Positions 8,866-15,455 of a stretch of 24,413 nucleotides of DNA are shown here, piece after piece. The stretch is from an uncultured Eubacteriaceae bacterium (GTDB lineage Bacteria; Bacillota; Clostridia; Lachnospirales; CAG-274). The notes beneath the pieces are model-generated. The model was given only the letters and a program-made list of their open reading frames with translations. It made no database searches and was not told the DNA's origin. A program made the translations under genes and the position numbers. Location: NCBI GenBank assembly GCA_938042265.1, contig CALIRN010000231.1, forward strand, positions 1-24,413, given 5' to 3'. Each line of letters opens with the position of its first letter. Position 1 is the first letter of the stretch.

Positions 8866-9105
8866 ATGGCAGCGGACAAAATTTTGAACGATATTAAGGT
8901 TATTGACAGTAAAATCATTAAAAAGGAACAGGAGCTTGAAAGCCTTAAAAACAAAAAAGAAAAATGCGAGGCAAAGCTCGTAGGCACACTTATGCAGGAT
9001 AACAACCTTACCATAGACGAGGTTGTGGAGCTGTTTCAGGGAAACGCTCAAGTAACCGATAATATAAAAACAAAAACAGAACCTAAGGAGGTACAAAATG
9101 GCTGA
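8866..9105 (+). CDS. DUF4315 family protein
   Basis: This small (79 residues) coiled-coil protein has the pattern KILNDIKVIDSKIIKKEQELESLKNKKEKCE followed by LVG-LMQDNNLTIDEVVELFQ; described in parts, residues 5-35 form the heptad helix and 45-58 the short terminal helix. This matches the DUF4315 proteins encoded between the wall hydrolase and replication genes of Tn1549-like elements. Its role is unknown. It lies 20 bp after ssb and overlaps the next gene by 8 bp, so it belongs to the same operon. Confidence 0.8.
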   Translation: MAADKILNDIKVIDSKIIKKEQELESLKNKKEKCEAKLVGTLMQDNNLTIDEVVELFQGNAQVTDNIKTKTEPKEVQNG

Positions 9106-10069
9106 TTTAATTGAAAATATTAAATTTGATGAGGTTATCAACCCCGAAAATTATACGGATTTTGAGCAGTTAGGCAAAGATATAGAAAAACGAAACGAAA
9201 ATATTGCCAACGCTATTATGGAAGCGAACCAAAAACTAAGCATCCGTTACAAAGAGGTTATGCACGATACGGGTATTGATACAGAAGAATTATATGAAGA
9301 ACTTCAACGTCCTGCACGGTCGGAAATTGTAATTACTGAAAAAAAGGCAGATATTGACGGTGACGGAAAAGAGGATACAATAATATCCTACCTGACGGCA
9401 AAAGCGGATACCGACCCTATGGCAGCAAATGAGCTTGGAGTCATATATTATCTCAAGGATGATGTTGATCTGGCTGTTGCAAATTTTCAGAAAGCAGCCG
9501 ATATGGACTATGCCGAAGCACAGCGTAATCTTGCAATTGCTTTGGAGCAAGGCAACAGTGCCGATAAGGAAAGGATATTTAACCTTTACAGTCAGGCAGC
9601 GGAAAAGGAGGACGCTGTTGCACTTAATAACCTGGGCTGCTGCTATCTTGACGGTGACGGTACGGAAGAAAATGTAAAAAAGGCAATAAAGTGCTTCGAG
9701 GCAGCAATATCAAAGGGAGATGATTTGGCAAAAATAAATCTTGCTGATTGCTATTCCATAGGCAACGGAGTACGTGCAAATGCAAAAAAAGCCTTTAACC
9801 TTTACAGTCAGGCAGCGGAAAACGGTAATCCTACGGCACTTAAGCGTACCGCTGAATGTTATCTTTCGGGACAGGGAACACCTCAGGATTTTCGTAAAGC
9901 AATGGAATATTACCAAAGGGCAGCAGACCTTGGTGACGTTGAAGCACAGAATGCGGTCGCAAAAATTACCGATAAAATTATTCCCAAACGCTATGATATA
10001 AATGAGCAGCTTCCAAAGGCAGAGCAGCAGCCTAAAGCAAAATCAAATTCAAATGACCTTAGTCTGTAA
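9098..10069 (+). CDS. Sel1-like repeat protein
   Basis: This is a 323-residue protein. Residues 1-105 are charged and hold an EF-hand-like loop DIDGDGKED at about 86-94. Residues about 107-295 form a stack of roughly five 36-residue Sel1/TPR-like repeats (A-N-LG--Y--G----A---F--AA---), including GCCYLDGDGTEENVKKAIKC and the later matching AECYLSGQGTPQDFRKAMEY. The tail is Lys/Gln-rich. Sel1 repeats mediate protein-protein binding. No signal peptide is seen, so it is probably cytoplasmic; its partner is unknown, with the T4SS or DNA-processing complex as candidates by neighbourhood. The start follows AAGGAGG. Confidence 0.8.
   Translation: MADLIENIKFDEVINPENYTDFEQLGKDIEKRNENIANAIMEANQKLSIRYKEVMHDTGIDTEELYEELQRPARSEIVITEKKADIDGDGKEDTIISYLTAKADTDPMAANELGVIYYLKDDVDLAVANFQKAADMDYAEAQRNLAIALEQGNSADKERIFNLYSQAAEKEDAVALNNLGCCYLDGDGTEENVKKAIKCFEAAISKGDDLAKINLADCYSIGNGVRANAKKAFNLYSQAAENGNPTALKRTAECYLSGQGTPQDFRKAMEYYQRAADLGDVEAQNAVAKITDKIIPKRYDINEQLPKAEQQPKAKSNSNDLSL
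9578..9822 (+). repeat. 29-bp perfect direct repeat inside the Sel1 gene
   Basis: The same 29 bases occur at 9578-9606 and 9794-9822, exactly 216 bp (72 codons, two Sel1 units) apart, encoding FNLYSQAAE plus one base more. The perfect DNA identity amid otherwise diverged repeats points to recent duplication or gene conversion. Confidence 0.85.
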
Positions 10070-10079
10070 GGAGGTTACA

Positions 10080-10475
10080 ATGAAAAACTTAACTTTTGTC
10101 AATCCATTCAGTAGGATTGACGACGATAACATTAAAGTAAGCGTTGCAGAGCTTTGTCAGGAGTTTATGAATGGCTGCAATTTGCTATCCCTGCTGCTGT
10201 TTAACTTTGTGGCACGGGAGTTTCCTTATACGGAGCAAACCATTTATCAGATAGGCAGGCTGAACCGCATTGTAAAGCAAGCGGTTGATACCGATGATTA
10301 TGAAGAGTTGGAAAAACAGTTTTTAAACAGCGATATAGAGGATATAAGAGAACTGTATATTAAATTCAGGTTTAAGGATTATGCCAAAAAGAAACAGATG
10401 ATACGGGAAATATCCAAAAGGCTGACAGAGCTTGGCTACTATGTTACGGAGGATATGCGGGTTGAAAATATTTAA
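10080..10475 (+). CDS. Hypothetical protein (131 aa)
   Basis: The start at 10080 follows TAAGGAGG directly after the Sel1 gene stop; the frame is open from 10002, but that part overlaps the Sel1 gene and has no ribosome site. The product is soluble and mostly helical. It has a short hydrophobic patch (NLLSLLLFNFVAREF, about residues 32-46) and a basic, charged C-terminal half (FRFKDYAKKKQMIREISKRL). I recognise no family. The tight spacing shows it belongs to the ssb-to-10737 operon. Confidence 0.7.
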   Translation: MKNLTFVNPFSRIDDDNIKVSVAELCQEFMNGCNLLSLLLFNFVAREFPYTEQTIYQIGRLNRIVKQAVDTDDYEELEKQFLNSDIEDIRELYIKFRFKDYAKKKQMIREISKRLTELGYYVTEDMRVENI

Positions 10476-10737
10476 AAAAAGAAAACAGAAGCAGGAACAG
10501 AGAACTGCACCGCCTGTATACAACGTAATATCCTTTTCAATTGAGCAGGAGCAGCAGGGCAATATCGTTCTTGGCAAACGTAAAGATGAGATTTTTATAC
10601 ACTTTCGTAATCCCGATTTGGCAGCGTTTTTTACCGACTGGTTTTCAATGCTGAAGCTGCATCGGGACAATCAGCTGTCCGATGAAGCCTATAAGCAATT
10701 CGTGGATACGGCAATGAAACAGGCGGAAAACCGATAA
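10462..10737 (+). CDS. Hypothetical protein (91 aa)
   Basis: The likely start is the TTG at 10462, which has GGAGG nine bases upstream and overlaps the previous gene by 14 bp. An in-frame ATG at 10441 is possible but has no ribosome site. The product begins with a very basic stretch (KIFKKRKQKQEQ) and then reads as a compact alpha/beta protein (VYNVISFSIEQEQQGNIVLG, FIHFRNPDLAAFFTDWFSML). I recognise no family. It is the last gene before a terminator and so the end of the ssb operon. Confidence 0.65.
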   Translation: MKIFKKRKQKQEQRTAPPVYNVISFSIEQEQQGNIVLGKRKDEIFIHFRNPDLAAFFTDWFSMLKLHRDNQLSDEAYKQFVDTAMKQAENR

Positions 10738-10741
10738 TTGA

Positions 10742-10771
10742 GAGGTCTGTTACGGCAGACCTCCCAGTTTT
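10742..10771 (+). terminator. Rho-independent terminator ending the ssb-side operon
   Basis: A perfect 8-bp stem (GAGGTCTG at 10742-10749, CAGACCTC at 10756-10763) with a 6-nt loop is followed by CCAG and TTTT. It lies 4 bp after the stop of the preceding gene. Confidence 0.8.
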
Positions 10772-10780
10772 AAATATTTG

Positions 10781-10809
10781 TTGATTTGTTTTTGTGTTTG
10801 GGTTATAAT
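10781..10809 (+). promoter_or_regulatory. Predicted sigma-A promoter of the VapD-like module
   Basis: TTGATT at 10781-10786 and a perfect TATAAT at 10804-10809 are separated by 17 bp. The predicted transcript starts near 10816, about 57 bp before the ATG at 10873. With the terminator just upstream, this makes the next two genes a separate transcription unit. Confidence 0.7.
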
Positions 10810-10872
10810 AAATATGTAAAAAACATATATGATTATTAAACTTGTAGAAAAGATAAGAATTGAGGTGGCAAT

Positions 10873-11214
10873 ATGTTAAAGCTGGAAATTGCTTTAGATG
10901 ATAATAAAATCTTGCAGGAAAGACATTATAATTTACGGGATATATATGAATACATTGATTGTTTATTTGCAAGTAAGGGATTGGCAAAAGATAAAAATGC
11001 CGAAGGCACGGTAATTTATACCGATACTGGAGCAAAAAATGATTTAAGCAATATTTTTATTTGTGTATTTCATCTTGAAAAACAGGAATGGTTTATGAGG
11101 TATGTTACAAAATGGTTATTTATTAACACCTATAACGGCAAGTCAGAGCAAGATTTTGATGTAATAGATATAATCGCCAAAAACTATCCTGATAGAAAGA
11201 GTATTGCCGTATGA
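10873..11214 (+). CDS. Hypothetical protein, possible partner of the VapD-like protein
   Basis: This 113-residue soluble protein is not one I recognise. It reads as an alpha/beta fold (MLKLEIALDDNKI at the start, IFICVFHLEKQEWFMRYVTK in the middle, FDVIDIIAKNYPDRK near the end). The ATG follows TTGAGGTGG. Its last codons overlap the ATG of the VapD-like gene (ATGA), and both share one promoter and one terminator. That is the usual layout of a toxin-antitoxin pair, with the antitoxin often first. An antitoxin role is inference only. Confidence 0.65.
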   Translation: MLKLEIALDDNKILQERHYNLRDIYEYIDCLFASKGLAKDKNAEGTVIYTDTGAKNDLSNIFICVFHLEKQEWFMRYVTKWLFINTYNGKSEQDFDVIDIIAKNYPDRKSIAV

Positions 11215-11693
11215 GTGATTTAAGAAGAAAAGCAATTTACTTTGATTTGATTACCGAAAAGCTCAAGGAATTTTATCCAAGTAAAAATCCATTTGGTTAT
11301 AAAAGCGCTTACAGAAAGATAAATAAGTTTTTTAAAGCCAATGGTTTTGAACATAGACAAGGTTCGGGGTATGTATCTATCAAAGGCTTGGATATATATG
11401 ATGCCACAAAAATTGCACAATCACTGTCAAAAGAATTTCCCTGGCTTAAAGATTGTGTCAATAAATTTGATGTAACAGATGTCGGATATGAGTACGATTT
11501 AACAGAAGCAATTAAAAATCCTGATAACACCATAGATGTTGATTTAAAACCACCTGCTGATATTGAAAAAATTCACAAACGGGAAAGCTTAAACAGCCTG
11601 TTGAATAGAGCAACCGTTAAAGCCGATGAAATAAACAATATATCAAAGCAAACTAAATTACATAAAGGCAATGAAATAAATCAAGACCTATAA
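11211..11693 (+). CDS. VapD-like (Cas2-fold) putative endoribonuclease
   Basis: The first 95 or so of 160 residues resemble the VapD family: RKAIYFDLITEKLKEFYPSK, with the conserved Asp of the FDL motif at residue 12, a YRKINKFFKANGFEHRQGSGY segment described here as residues about 34-54, and a closing FDVTDVG. VapD proteins share the Cas2 ferredoxin-like fold and include toxins that cut mRNA. This one is longer than the usual about 95 residues; its C-terminal about 65 residues are charged and unlike the family core. It overlaps the upstream gene by 4 bp and ends in a strong terminator. The family call is from recalled motifs; activity is inferred. Confidence 0.65.
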   Translation: MSDLRRKAIYFDLITEKLKEFYPSKNPFGYKSAYRKINKFFKANGFEHRQGSGYVSIKGLDIYDATKIAQSLSKEFPWLKDCVNKFDVTDVGYEYDLTEAIKNPDNTIDVDLKPPADIEKIHKRESLNSLLNRATVKADEINNISKQTKLHKGNEINQDL

Positions 11694-11729
11694 AAAGCAC
11701 AGTAGATTGTAAATTACTGTGCTTTTGTT
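11693..11729 (+). terminator. Strong terminator after the VapD-like gene
   Basis: A perfect 12-bp stem (AAAAGCACAGTA at 11693-11704, TACTGTGCTTTT at 11715-11726) with a 10-nt loop begins at the stop codon. The A-run and T-run on both sides let it work in both directions. Confidence 0.88.
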
Positions 11730-11735
11730 ATACAG

Positions 11736-11769
11736 AAAAAACGCAGCGTAAATTTCACTGCGTTTTTTT
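11736..11769 (-). terminator. Terminator of the minus-strand RHH-like gene (bidirectional)
   Basis: AAAAAACGCAG at 11736-11746 pairs with CTGCGTTTTTT at 11758-11768, an 11-bp stem with a loop of about 11 nt. It spans the stop codon of the minus-strand gene. Together with the hairpin at 11693 it insulates the two convergent units. Confidence 0.8.
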
Positions 11770-11970
11770 GTTGTCATTTTCTATTGCCTGTTTAATTGCA
11801 CGTTGAATGAAAGCCTGTACGCTTTCATTATTTTTGGCAGCGTGCTCCGTAATGACCTGCTTCATACCGGAAGTCTTTGTATACTTAATTTCAATTCTGT
11901 CATAATTGGCTTTAAGATATTTTGTCATTGCCCTGCTTCTTGCTTCAGGAGAGGATGAATGGGAAGCCAT
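11755..11970 (-). CDS. Small ribbon-helix-helix-like DNA-binding protein
   Basis: The preferred ATG at 11970 (reading MASHSSSPEARSRAMTKY) has GGTGGT six bases upstream; the frame is open to a GTG at 11985. The 71-residue product has a beta-like strand (YDRIEIKYTKT) and then two helices (MKQVITEHAAKNNES and VQAFIQRAIKQAIEN), the Arc/CopG-type layout. Such proteins are small dimeric repressors, often of partition or mobilisation genes. It is transcribed away from parA across a shared regulatory region, so control of parA, of itself, or of both is plausible. That is inference from layout. Confidence 0.7.
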   Translation of the reverse strand: MASHSSSPEARSRAMTKYLKANYDRIEIKYTKTSGMKQVITEHAAKNNESVQAFIQRAIKQAIENDNKKTQ

Positions 11971-12002
11971 AAATTTCACCACCAAACACTAATTTGTTAT
12001 TT

Positions 12003-12010
12003 ATTATACC
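12003..12010 (-). promoter_or_regulatory. Predicted extended -10 promoter of the RHH-like gene
   Basis: On the minus strand TGGTATAAT (complement of about 12003-12011) is an extended -10 box, about 33 bp before the ATG at 11970. A TTGACA (minus strand, 12018-12023) lies only 9 bp upstream of the TATAAT, too close to act as its -35, so the call rests on the extended -10. Confidence 0.55.
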
Positions 12011-12101
12011 ATAAACCTGTCAAGCCGACTATACAGCATATTTAACAAAATATCATCTTAACCATATTAAAAAATTTGTATATTATTTTTTTTAAAAAGA
12101 C

Positions 12102-12130
12102 TTGCTATATAACTGTTTATATAGTATGAT
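12102..12130 (+). promoter_or_regulatory. Predicted promoter of the parA operon
   Basis: TTGCTA at 12102-12107 and TATGAT at 12125-12130 are spaced by 17 bp, with an AT-rich tract just upstream (about 12060-12096). The predicted start is near 12137, leaving a leader of about 60 nt that contains the 15-bp palindrome and the AAGGAGG site for parA. Confidence 0.65.
12105..12124. promoter_or_regulatory. Candidate operator between the parA -35 and -10
   Basis: CTATATAA-N4-TTATATAG is a perfect inverted repeat with 8-bp arms that fills almost exactly the spacer between the predicted -35 and -10. A bound repressor would block RNA polymerase. ParA, ParB or the divergent RHH-like protein are candidate binders. 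Confidence 0.6.
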
Positions 12131-12160
12131 AGACATAGGAAAAATAAAAAAATGAAATTC

Positions 12161-12175
12161 TGCTCAAATTGAGCA
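12161..12175 (+). repeat. 15-bp palindrome copy 4, parA leader
   Basis: TGCTCAAATTGAGCA lies between the predicted parA transcription start and the AAGGAGG ribosome site. It is placed to act as an operator or as a centromere next to parA. Confidence 0.92.
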
Positions 12176-12195
12176 ACATTTTAAGGAGGATTAGT

Positions 12196-12966
12196 ATGAG
12201 TAAGATAATAGCAATCGCTAATCAAAAAGGCGGCGTCGGCAAGACTACCACCGCCCTCAATACAGGTATCGGCTTATCGAGAAAAGGCAAAAAAGTCCTT
12301 TTAATAGATGCGGATGCACAGGGAAGTCTGACGGCAGCAATGGGATTTTCAGAACCCGATATGCTTGACTACACTCTTTCAAACATTTTTGCAGATGTAA
12401 TCAACGAAGCTCCAGTGCACAACTGCATACTTCATCACAAGGAGCAAGTTGACCTTATTCCTGCCAATATAACTCTTTCTTCTTTGGAAGTACAACTTGT
12501 AAATGTTATCGGCAGAGAAACAGTTTTAAAGCAATACCTTAACGAAATAAAGGAAGATTATGATTATATCATCATTGACTGCTCTCCAAACTTGGGTATG
12601 CTCACAGTAAACGCTCTTACCTGTGCCGATACTGTACTTATACCCGTACAAGCATCTTATCTGCCCATTAAAGGGTTACAGGATTTAATACGTACCATTG
12701 GCAAGGTAAAGAGGCAGCTTAACAGCAAGCTTGATTTTGAGGGTATTTTAATCACAATGGTTGATAACCGCACCAATTACGCAAAAGAGGTTATAGCCCT
12801 GTTGCGTAAGGAATACGGTAACTCCATTAAAATTTTTGAACATATAATCCCCCGTAGTGTTAAGCAGGAGGAAAGCACTACTGACGGAAAAAGCATATAT
12901 GAATATGCTGCTAAAAGTAAAATTGCAGAAGCTTATAAAGGTTTTGTAACCGAAATAGATAAATAA
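12196..12966 (+). CDS. parA: ParA family partition ATPase
   Basis: The 256-residue protein is a short, Soj-type ParA ATPase: deviant Walker A KGGVGKTT at residues 11-18, DADAQGS at 38-44 and Walker B IIIDCSPNLG with Asp at about 128. It has no N-terminal helix-turn-helix domain. ParA drives segregation of the element with ParB and a centromere site. The ATG at 12196 has AAGGAGG eight bases upstream; the frame opens at 12169, but that start would lie inside the palindrome and lacks a ribosome site. The gene begins the operon parA - 12980 - parB. Confidence 0.95.
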   Translation: MSKIIAIANQKGGVGKTTTALNTGIGLSRKGKKVLLIDADAQGSLTAAMGFSEPDMLDYTLSNIFADVINEAPVHNCILHHKEQVDLIPANITLSSLEVQLVNVIGRETVLKQYLNEIKEDYDYIIIDCSPNLGMLTVNALTCADTVLIPVQASYLPIKGLQDLIRTIGKVKRQLNSKLDFEGILITMVDNRTNYAKEVIALLRKEYGNSIKIFEHIIPRSVKQEESTTDGKSIYEYAAKSKIAEAYKGFVTEIDK

Positions 12967-12979
12967 GGGGGATTTTAAA

Positions 12980-13255
12980 ATGTTATTATTTGATGGCAAC
13001 AGTGTATATGAGGTAACTGAAGCAAACATATTTCAAATGCTCAGAGAAGAAAAAAAGCTGTTTAAAACAGAGGTAGTACACACAGAAAGATACGGTATAG
13101 AGTTTTATTACAAAGGCGACAGGGTTACTACCTTACGCTGTAATTATACTAAGACTCAAGCACAGGCAATACTGCTTAAATTATATAATGATGGCAAGCT
13201 TGATTTAACGGAACTTGGTTACACTCCAAGCGGTTCTTCGGCAAGAGTTTATTGA
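12980..13255 (+). CDS. Hypothetical protein between parA and parB
   Basis: This 91-residue soluble protein follows parA by 13 bp, behind AAGGGGG. It appears alpha/beta (YGIEFYYKGDRVTTLRCNYT, then TQAQAILLKLYNDGKLDLTE). I recognise no family. Its place inside the par operon suggests a part in partition or its control, but nothing in the sequence proves this. Confidence 0.75.
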   Translation: MLLFDGNSVYEVTEANIFQMLREEKKLFKTEVVHTERYGIEFYYKGDRVTTLRCNYTKTQAQAILLKLYNDGKLDLTELGYTPSGSSARVY

Positions 13256-13269
13256 AATGAGGTGATTTA

Positions 13270-14436
13270 ATGAATGTTGCATCCAAAATCAAATTAAACA
13301 ATTTTGACAGCTTATTGGGCAGTGATACATCGGTAATAAATGTTCCATTGGAAAAGCTCCATACGTTCAAAAATCACCCTTTCAAGGTGCTTGATGACGA
13401 AAATATGCAGGAGCTTGTTGACAGCATAAAGGAAAACGGTGTACTTTCACCCGCTCTTGTCAGAGAAGCAGCTAACGGTGAATACGAGCTTATATCAGGA
13501 CACAGACGGAAACACGCTTGCGAGTTGGCAGGAATAAAAGAAATGCCTGTTCTTGTTCAGAACTTAACCGATGATGAAGCAACCATCATAATGGTAGACA
13601 GTAACATTCAGCGTGAGGAATTACTGCCAAGTGAAAAAGCTTATGCTTACAAAATGAAGCTTGAAGCTCTTAAAAGAAAACCGGGCAGACCTTCTTTTTC
13701 AATATCAATGGAAATTGATACATTTTTAAGATGGCGATTTTCAAAAAGTCCTGTGGTCGGCACATTAAAAAACATAAAAGAAAAACGTGAAAAAATCAAA
13801 TATATTAAGTCTTTATGTCGTTGGAATGGTGGCACCTTACCCACTCCTAATGGTGATACGTATAATGGTACAGATAAAGGAATTGAGTTCAATTTTAAAA
13901 ACGATAAAACCTATATATGTACTTGGTCAATGCTTGTAGATAAGATAGATGCACTCATACAGACTAATAATTTGTTATCCGAAAATCCTGCTCAAATTGA
14001 GCAGAAAAAAGCATCGGTAGAAATTCTTGCTGAGGAGGTCGGCGAAAGCAGAGCTACCGTGCAGCGTCTTATAAGATTGACATATCTCAATAACGAGCTT
14101 ATGGAGTATGTAGATAACAAGGAATTGCCATTAAATGTTGGTGTTGAATTATCTTATCTGTCACTTGATGAACAGAAAAGAGTAGTTGCAGCTATTGAGG
14201 ACTCAGAGCTTATGCCCTCTATCGCAATGGCCAAGAAATTCAGAGAATACAGCGAACAGGATATGCTTACAAAAAGGGTTATTGATGTAATAATGAAAGA
14301 AGTAACAGACAAGCCCGTTGCGGTTAAGCTGACTTCACGTACCAAGCGACTGTTTCCTGAAACATATACCAGGAAAGATATGTCTGATTTGGTTGAAAGG
14401 CTTGTAAAAGAATACTTTGAAAACGGAGGCGAGTAA
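13270..14436 (+). CDS. parB: ParB family protein with an inserted domain
   Basis: Residues 1-135 form the ParB/Srx nuclease-like CTPase fold: NVPLEKL, SGHRRKHA (GHRR at 77-80, for the usual GERR) and DSNIQREEL (112-116). Residues about 246-330 hold the helix-turn-helix DNA-binding part (LAEEVGESRATVQRLIRLTYL). Between them the usual short linker after KPGRPS (137-142) is replaced by about 100 residues, including GG at 187-188, KGI at 203-205 and TW at 218-219. This stretch resembles a domain of the giant downstream protein. The palindrome encodes AQIEQ (241-245) exactly at the exit of the insertion. ParB would bind centromere sites and stimulate ParA. AGGTGA precedes the ATG. Confidence 0.9.
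   Translation: MNVASKIKLNNFDSLLGSDTSVINVPLEKLHTFKNHPFKVLDDENMQELVDSIKENGVLSPALVREAANGEYELISGHRRKHACELAGIKEMPVLVQNLTDDEATIIMVDSNIQREELLPSEKAYAYKMKLEALKRKPGRPSFSISMEIDTFLRWRFSKSPVVGTLKNIKEKREKIKYIKSLCRWNGGTLPTPNGDTYNGTDKGIEFNFKNDKTYICTWSMLVDKIDALIQTNNLLSENPAQIEQKKASVEILAEEVGESRATVQRLIRLTYLNNELMEYVDNKELPLNVGVELSYLSLDEQKRVVAAIEDSELMPSIAMAKKFREYSEQDMLTKRVIDVIMKEVTDKPVAVKLTSRTKRLFPETYTRKDMSDLVERLVKEYFENGGE
13989..14003 (+). repeat. 15-bp palindrome copy 5, inside parB
   Basis: TGCTCAAATTGAGCA encodes AQIEQ (residues 241-245) at the junction of the inserted domain and the helix-turn-helix part of ParB (context ENPAQIEQ). Confidence 0.92.
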
Positions 14437-14517
14437 ATGGGATATTTAATTTCTGCCATCATTGGCGGCTTAATAGGCTATGTTACAGCCTGTTTAACAG
14501 TTATTAACAACAATTAA
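14437..14517 (+). CDS. Tiny membrane protein, DUF3789-like (26 aa)
   Basis: The ATG follows the parB stop immediately, with GGAGG (14425-14429) well spaced inside the end of parB. The product MGYLISAIIGGLIGYVTACL plus VINNN is one transmembrane helix with a Gly zipper, much like the small DUF3789 proteins common in clostridial conjugative elements. Its function is unknown. It is too short for routine gene finding, but the ribosome site and the helix support it. Confidence 0.65.
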   Translation: MGYLISAIIGGLIGYVTACLTVINNN

Positions 14518-14530
14518 GGAGGATTTTATT

Positions 14531-15208
14531 ATGAAAAAAATTATTATTATTTTAACAGTTATTACTATTGTTTTAAGCAATGCCTGCATCACTTCGGCGG
14601 ACATCAAACCCACAGTTAAGGTAGAAAATGAGCGTTTTGATTGTATCATCAGCAACGACCGTACCTACATACCAATGAGGGCAGTGTTTGAGGCTCTTGG
14701 CTACAAAGTTGACTGGTACGCACCCGAAAGAGCTGTTGCCCTCACAAGGAACAATGTCACGGTCACTTTGCTGACAGGTTCGAGCATTGTTACAGGATAC
14801 GGAGAGCTGAACGACAAAGTTATAATAGCGAATGACCGCACCTATTTACCTTTAAGGGAGCTTCTTGGGATTATGGGTTATGAGGTTACTTGGGATGGCA
14901 ACACAAAAACAGCAGAAGTTATTACAGCAGAAACGGTAACAACGCAGGCAACAACAACTGTGACTTCCACTACAACAACGACCACGATCACAGAGGCAAC
15001 TACCGAAAACACAACTGAAGCCACAACCGAAACAACTACAAATGTACCTGCCAAGACCGAGGAATATACCGTAATAGAATACGAGGATTTCTACATTGGT
15101 GGGGAGAAAATCAATAATTCGGATGAATTGAGAGATTACATTTTCGAATATGTGCTTGAAAACAAAAAACCGACTGTCAGTGATATCGAAGCTATGATAG
15201 ATGATTAA
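14531..15208 (+). CDS. Exported protein with copper-amine-oxidase-N-like (stalk) domain
   Basis: The 225-residue product starts with a signal peptide (MKKIIIILTVITIVLSNACI, then TSA). Residues about 30-130 carry a PF07833-type domain, with the paired NDRTYIPMRAVFEALGYKVD and NDRTYLPLRELLGIMGYEVT motifs. A Thr-rich linker follows (about 138-172), then an acidic C-terminal part. Such domains are structural wall or polymer-binding modules and do not imply oxidase activity. It has AAGGAGG upstream and follows the par genes by 13 bp. The Thr-rich linker echoes that of the SLH protein. It is probably secreted or surface-exposed. Confidence 0.8.
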   Translation: MKKIIIILTVITIVLSNACITSADIKPTVKVENERFDCIISNDRTYIPMRAVFEALGYKVDWYAPERAVALTRNNVTVTLLTGSSIVTGYGELNDKVIIANDRTYLPLRELLGIMGYEVTWDGNTKTAEVITAETVTTQATTTVTSTTTTTTITEATTENTTEATTETTTNVPAKTEEYTVIEYEDFYIGGEKINNSDELRDYIFEYVLENKKPTVSDIEAMIDD

Positions 15209-15236
15209 GAATGTGGGAGGACAATGAATAAAAACA

Positions 15237-15440
15237 ATGATTTCCGATGTTATAATTATCATATTTACCTTAATCAGTTATATTATTTATCGTTATGTCT
15301 ATGACGAGACTGTAAAAATAATGAAAGAAATTGGCTATAATACAGCTGACATCTTTATTGTATTATTAATACTAATAACTATTTGGTTTACAGTGGTATG
15401 TATATTTGCTTCCATTATAAATATAGTTGAGTTCAAGTAA
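15237..15440 (+). CDS. Small membrane protein (67 aa)
   Basis: Two hydrophobic helices (about residues 3-20 and 38-62) flank a short charged loop (YVYDETVKIMKEIGYNTAD). I recognise no family. The ATG at 15237 is 16 bases from the only ribosome site (GGGAGG at 15215-15220). An ATG at 15224 is well spaced but reads a 26-codon frame in another phase, so either the start is coupled through that short frame or an indel is present. Confidence 0.6.
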   Translation: MISDVIIIIFTLISYIIYRYVYDETVKIMKEIGYNTADIFIVLLILITIWFTVVCIFASIINIVEFK

Positions 15441-15455
15441 GGAGTTGAAATACTT

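Larger units (their letters stand above)
11971..12195. other. Divergent intergenic regulatory region
   Basis: This 225-bp gap separates the minus-strand RHH-like gene from parA. It holds the extended -10 of the minus gene, a strongly AT-rich tract (about 12040-12100), the parA promoter with its internal inverted repeat, one palindrome copy and the parA ribosome site. No further gene is seen in it. Confidence 0.75.

Noticed and set aside
10540..10552. Possible further palindrome copy (TTTTCAATTGAGCA)
   Set aside because: Only one half-site matches and the centre lacks a base. TTGAGCA half-sites also arise elsewhere from ordinary Glu-Gln codons (for example near 16474 and 17804).
12018..12023. 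TTGACA on the minus strand as -35 of the RHH-like gene
   Set aside because: It is only 9 bp from the TATAAT, too short for sigma-A; the extended -10 is the better explanation.
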